Shown: positions 8,366-10,601 of the stretch, piece by piece
Layout: each line of letters starts with the position of its first letter
How positions within the stretch are numbered: position 1 is the stretch's first letter
Source: Candidatus Heimdallarchaeota archaeon
GTDB taxonomy: Archaea > Asgardarchaeota > Heimdallarchaeia > Hodarchaeales > LC-3
Assembly: GCA_027364495.1 (NCBI GenBank)
Contig: DAHXPE010000138.1
Location: forward strand, 1 to 10,601
DNA: 10,601 nt
Direction of reading: 5' to 3'
Notes under the pieces: model-generated
Told to the model about the DNA's origin: nothing
Databases searched by the model: none
Seen by the model: the letters and a program-made list of their open reading frames with translations, nothing else
Made by a program: the position numbers and the translations under genes

Positions 8366-8374
8366 TTTATAAAA
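8366..8374 (+). promoter_or_regulatory. Orphan TATA-like box pointing into a gene-free region
   Basis: TTTATAAAA is a near-ideal archaeal TATA box. An ATG at 8396 lies 22-30 bases downstream but opens only a nine-codon frame (MHALKIILI, stop 8423-8425). It could serve a non-coding RNA, a lost gene, or nothing, since AT-rich DNA produces such boxes by chance. Confidence 0.25.
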
Positions 8375-8460
8375 CAATTGATTTATAATATTCACTATGC
8401 ACGCTTTGAAAATCATTTTGATTTAAAGAAAAATGTTAAAGAGTTTAAGATATCTTTTTT

Positions 8461-8605
8461 GTATCAAAAATGAAGATACCAATAGCATGGTATGGGAACC
8501 AACCCTGATTCGGAACTGATTGCAGGAGTATATCTATAAAACTGAGATTAGTCCTCTTGGAAACGAGTGAAACTCGGAGGAAAACGGTGTCATATATAGA
8601 TTATT
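8461..8605 (+). other. Patch of nested inverted repeats, possible structured RNA or element end
   Basis: This patch is visibly less AT-rich than the flanking intergenic DNA. GTATC/GATAC (8461-8479) and ATACC/GGTAT (8476-8493) overlap and exclude each other. TCCTC (8552-8556) pairs with GAGGA (8577-8581) around an inner CGAGT-GAA-ACTCG hairpin (8564-8576). ATCTATA (8532-8538) can pair with TATAGAT (8595-8601) to close the whole unit. I could not match it to RNase P, SRP, tRNA or box C/D RNAs. Decayed coding sequence is an equal alternative. The strand follows the orphan TATA box and is uncertain. Confidence 0.25.
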
Positions 8606-8818
8606 CAAGAAAGTCCAGTCCTTGATTGTGGTGAGTTAGTAAATTTACCAGAATGCGAAGAATATTAAAGTGCTTGTGAAGTCCATGGATTGCGGGATAA
8701 CAAATCCAAAATATCGAATTACCTCTCTGAACTTTTTAAAATTGTTGATGAATACAGATGAGAGGTCAATTCTGAAAATGCAAGGATCTAAGAATATAAC
8801 TCACTTCTTAAAAAATGA
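8600..8818 (+). pseudogene. Possible decayed coding segment, family unknown
   Basis: One plus-strand frame reads protein-like between stops at 8666, 8759 and 8789: SPVLDCGELVNLPECEEY, then SACEVHGLRDNKSKISN and YLSELFKIVDEYR, then EVNSENARI and EYNSLLKK, with the heptad-like charge pattern of a coiled coil. A second plus-strand frame over the same bases (about 8670-8858, starting LVKSMDCGITNPKYRI) is open for 62 codons and also looks partly protein-like. The two cannot both be real, and neither has a start with a promoter or ribosome site. I do not recognise either. Frameshifts between frames would fit a dead transposase or accessory gene. Confidence 0.2.
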
Positions 8819-9185
8819 ATATATCCTATTTCGAAAATTGTATCATTACACTCCATAATAAAGAGAGAATAAGTATTATATAATTAGTATAATTAATTCT
8901 CTATAATCGATTATGAAAAGTTAAATCCAATGAGCTTTTTGAATCTCAATTGAAAATTGGGAAGCGGAATGTAAAAAAAATAAATTTAGACTAAAAATCA
9001 GAAACAAATTATAGGTGGGACAACTCTTAAATTCCAATTACCAAAGGAAAAAGAAAATATGAAAAAAAGACATGTTTCCATATTTCATTGTGTTTATATT
9101 CACTGTGAACATTGAAGTGAAGCACTTTCCAATTTAACCAATAATGCTGAAACCTCAATGTATTCAACTGAACACTTTAAGCGAA
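8819..9185. other. AT-rich intergenic stretch, little visible content
   Basis: No supported gene. An AGAGAAT/ATTCTCT 7-bp inverted repeat with a 25-base AT-only-like spacer occupies 8864-8902, with a 10-bp palindrome ATTATATAAT inside it. This could form a long weak hairpin but is close to what AT-rich DNA gives by chance. A short open frame around 9000-9110 has no convincing start and no recognisable family. Confidence 0.4.
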
Positions 9186-9250
9186 TATGTTGAGATTCCT
9201 TTAAAGCTTAGAATACTTTTTAAACTCTGTCAACATACCATCTATGTTGA
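9186..9250 (+). repeat. Three copies of TATGTTGA around the nucleotidyltransferase start
   Basis: TATGTTGA occurs at 9186-9193 and 9243-9250, and its exact reverse complement TCAACATA at 9230-9237. The last two form a perfect 8-bp inverted repeat with a 5-base loop (CCATC) that contains the start codon ATG 9244. The upstream copy lies about 57 bases away on the other side of the TATA box. This spacing suggests operator half-sites flanking and overlapping the start of transcription. In a longer transcript the same repeat would hide the start codon in a hairpin. Confidence 0.6.
9216..9224 (+). promoter_or_regulatory. TATA box of the nucleotidyltransferase-dehydrogenase operon
   Basis: CTTTTTAAA lies 20-28 bases before ATG 9244, and no Shine-Dalgarno precedes the ATG, so a leaderless or near-leaderless transcript is likely. 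The box lies between copies of the TATGTTGA repeat. Confidence 0.5.
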
Positions 9251-9984
9251 TATCCATAATTCTTGCTGCAGGTCCTGGCACAAGAATGAGACCTCTTTCC
9301 TACTATGTGCCAAAAATACTTCTACCAGTTAAGGGACAACCAGTTTTAGATTACCTCCTAAGCAATTTGAAAGAACTCAATATTGAGGATCATTATATAG
9401 TTGCTTCTGAACATTTGGATACTATAGAAAGATATCTTAAAAATACTGGAATAGACAATGTTAAGGTTGTTAGAGGACTTGGTTGGGAAACTGGTGGTGA
9501 TTTGTCCATCGCACTTGAACAAATTTCTAGGAATGAAGATACAGCGATTATGAATGGGGACATTATAACTGATGTTAATATGGCAAAACTTTATAATAAA
9601 CATAAAGAGACTGGGAATCTTGCAACAATAGCTATTTTTTCACTTGAAGACAGAGAGGAGGCAAAGAGATTTGGAAGGGTAACTTTGGAGGACGATTCAA
9701 AGATAACAAGATTTGAAGAAAAGTCAGCAAAAAGTGAAGATATTCCTGCATTAGTCAATACTGGATTTTACATATTCGATCGAAAGTTGATCGAACAGAG
9801 AACTTCATACTTTGTTCCAAAACGCTTTAAACTTGAAAATACCATTTTTCCAAGACTGGCTGAAGAAAAGAAGCTTTCTGGTTACGTTGCAAATGTCAAT
9901 TACTGGTGGGACGTCGGAACTATGGATTCCTACTTAAAAGCTGAAAATTTTATGATAAATAAAAAGGGGATCGTTCCGCCTTGA
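9244..9984 (+). CDS. Sugar-1-phosphate nucleotidyltransferase (RmlA/GlmU-N/ManC-like)
   Basis: Predicted cytoplasmic enzyme joining a sugar-1-phosphate and an NTP to give an NDP-sugar and pyrophosphate. Its 246 residues form a single nucleotidyltransferase domain with no left-handed beta-helix tail. Motifs are LAAGPGTRMRPLS (7-19) with K24, the family's G-x-G-T-R-x-x-P-L phosphate loop; NGD (104-106), whose D106 binds metal; FEEK (157-160); NTGFYIF (172-178); and WWDVGT (221-226), whose D223 is the second metal ligand. The usual L-G-T-A/G-G loop reads WETGGDLS (81-88), which keeps GG but changes the preceding residues. Substrate and nucleotide cannot be set by eye: glucose, mannose or GlcNAc phosphate are possible. 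Its stop overlaps the start of the dehydrogenase gene by 4 bases (TTGA), indicating one operon. Confidence 0.88.
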   Translation: MLISIILAAGPGTRMRPLSYYVPKILLPVKGQPVLDYLLSNLKELNIEDHYIVASEHLDTIERYLKNTGIDNVKVVRGLGWETGGDLSIALEQISRNEDTAIMNGDIITDVNMAKLYNKHKETGNLATIAIFSLEDREEAKRFGRVTLEDDSKITRFEEKSAKSEDIPALVNTGFYIFDRKLIEQRTSYFVPKRFKLENTIFPRLAEEKKLSGYVANVNYWWDVGTMDSYLKAENFMINKKGIVPP

Positions 9985-10601
9985 AGACATTTGATCCTAT
10001 GAATGACCGGATAGCAGTTATCGGGTTGGGTTATGTTGGACTCCCACTTAGTCTTTTACTTGCTCGTCAGTTCCTTATCATTGGATTTGACACTGACATA
10101 GAAAAAATAAAAAAAATAAAAATTGGTGAATCGCCGATAACTGAACCAGGAGTAGATAAACTTCTATTTGATAAAGATATACTTCATAATTTGCAAATTA
10201 CCCATAAGACAAGTCAGCTCAAGAGCGCGAAGATTAAGATTATTACTGTTGGAACACCGTATGATTCAGTAACCGACTATATTGATTACTCGCAATTAAA
10301 TGAGGCGTTTGACCTTCTGAAAAATAATCTTAGAAATGGCGACATAATCATACTAAAGTCAACAGTCCCACCAGGCACAACAAATAAAATAGTCAGAGGG
10401 AGAATTGAAGGCTATGGATTCAAGGTTCCAGATGAGATAGGAATTGCATTTTCACCAGAAAGGATGGTAGAAGGACAGGCCATTAAAGATTTTACTTCTC
10501 TTCCAAAAATCATTGGCGCATCTGATTCCGAGACTTTTGATATCGTGGCAACTCTGCCATGTTTTCCTTGAGAATTTTCAAGTCAATGCTTTTGTATTCA
10601 C
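9981..10601 (+). CDS. UDP-sugar dehydrogenase (WecC/Ugd-like), frameshifted and cut by window edge
   Basis: Predicted NAD-dependent oxidase of a UDP-sugar (UDP-ManNAc or UDP-glucose type) to its uronic acid. The Rossmann loop is GLGYVG (15-20), with FDTD (36-39), VGTP (90-93), KSTVPPGTT (126-134), SPERMVEG (158-165) and PKIIGA (175-180) in family order. TTG 9981 overlaps the previous stop (TTGA) and has GGGGAT about 9 bases upstream; ATG 9999 (MNDRIAVIGLGYVG) is an equally good start by family comparison. The first frame stops at TGA 10569-10571 after only 196 residues, where the family has about 420. From about 10552 the +1 frame instead reads LCHVFLENFQVNAFVF to the window end, resembling the helix that follows the IGG segment in WecC. 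So one base seems extra near 10551. This could be a sequencing error, a broken gene or, less likely, programmed shifting. The catalytic Cys would lie beyond the window. Confidence 0.82.

Noticed and set aside
8600..8625. AGAAAGTCC similar to the conserved RNase P RNA motif
   Set aside because: Only part of the motif is present and none of the other conserved RNase P RNA segments are found around it.
8690..8780. Box C/D-like pattern (CTGA, TTGATGA, CTGA)
   Set aside because: The upstream C box is missing, the TTGATGA copy departs from consensus and the spacing does not give two proper guide regions.
8864..8902. AGAGAAT/ATTCTCT inverted repeat as a terminator or element end
   Set aside because: The spacer is almost pure A/T, no gene ends nearby on either strand and such repeats are expected by chance here.

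Overview
The window is AT-rich and looks like the chromosome of an archaeon, most plausibly a Thermoplasmatales-like lineage (lineage is inference). The evidence for archaea is that several genes have a TATA-like box 24-32 bases before the chosen start codon and no Shine-Dalgarno sequence, as in leaderless archaeal transcripts. The one clear operon-internal gene has a perfect Shine-Dalgarno instead. A membrane enzyme with an exported domain full of N-glycosylation sequons also fits.

Layout: (1) bases 1-963, minus strand, a family GT4 glycosyltransferase cut by the left edge. (2) A gap of about 1.1 kb holding a decayed N-terminus that resembles an IS110-family transposase. (3) Two plus-strand glycosyltransferases: GT2 (2111-3076) and GT4 (3340-4440). 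(4) A minus-strand pair: a GT4 enzyme (start 8253, end 7090) followed after 2 bases by an 880-residue GT-C-like membrane glycosyltransferase (7087-4445). Its stop lies 4 bases from the stop of the convergent gene. (5) A gap of about 970 bases with no intact gene, containing an orphan TATA box, a patch of nested hairpins and possible decayed coding sequence. (6) A plus-strand operon: a sugar-1-phosphate nucleotidyltransferase (9244-9984) overlapping a UDP-sugar dehydrogenase of the WecC/Ugd type (from 9981), which appears to carry a +1 frameshift near 10551.

Together this is a surface-glycan or protein-glycosylation locus. The last two genes would make an activated sugar and oxidise it to a uronic acid. 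The GT2 and GT4 enzymes would build a lipid-linked glycan on the cytoplasmic face, and the GT-C enzyme would add sugar from a lipid carrier outside. Exact sugars cannot be read from sequence. The most unusual things are the repeated 8-mer around the start codon of the nucleotidyltransferase gene, palindromes at two other promoters, the dehydrogenase frameshift, the sequon-rich ectodomain and the unexplained 8.4-8.8 kb gap. I found no CRISPR array, rRNA, tRNA, toxin-antitoxin pair or clearly new defence system.
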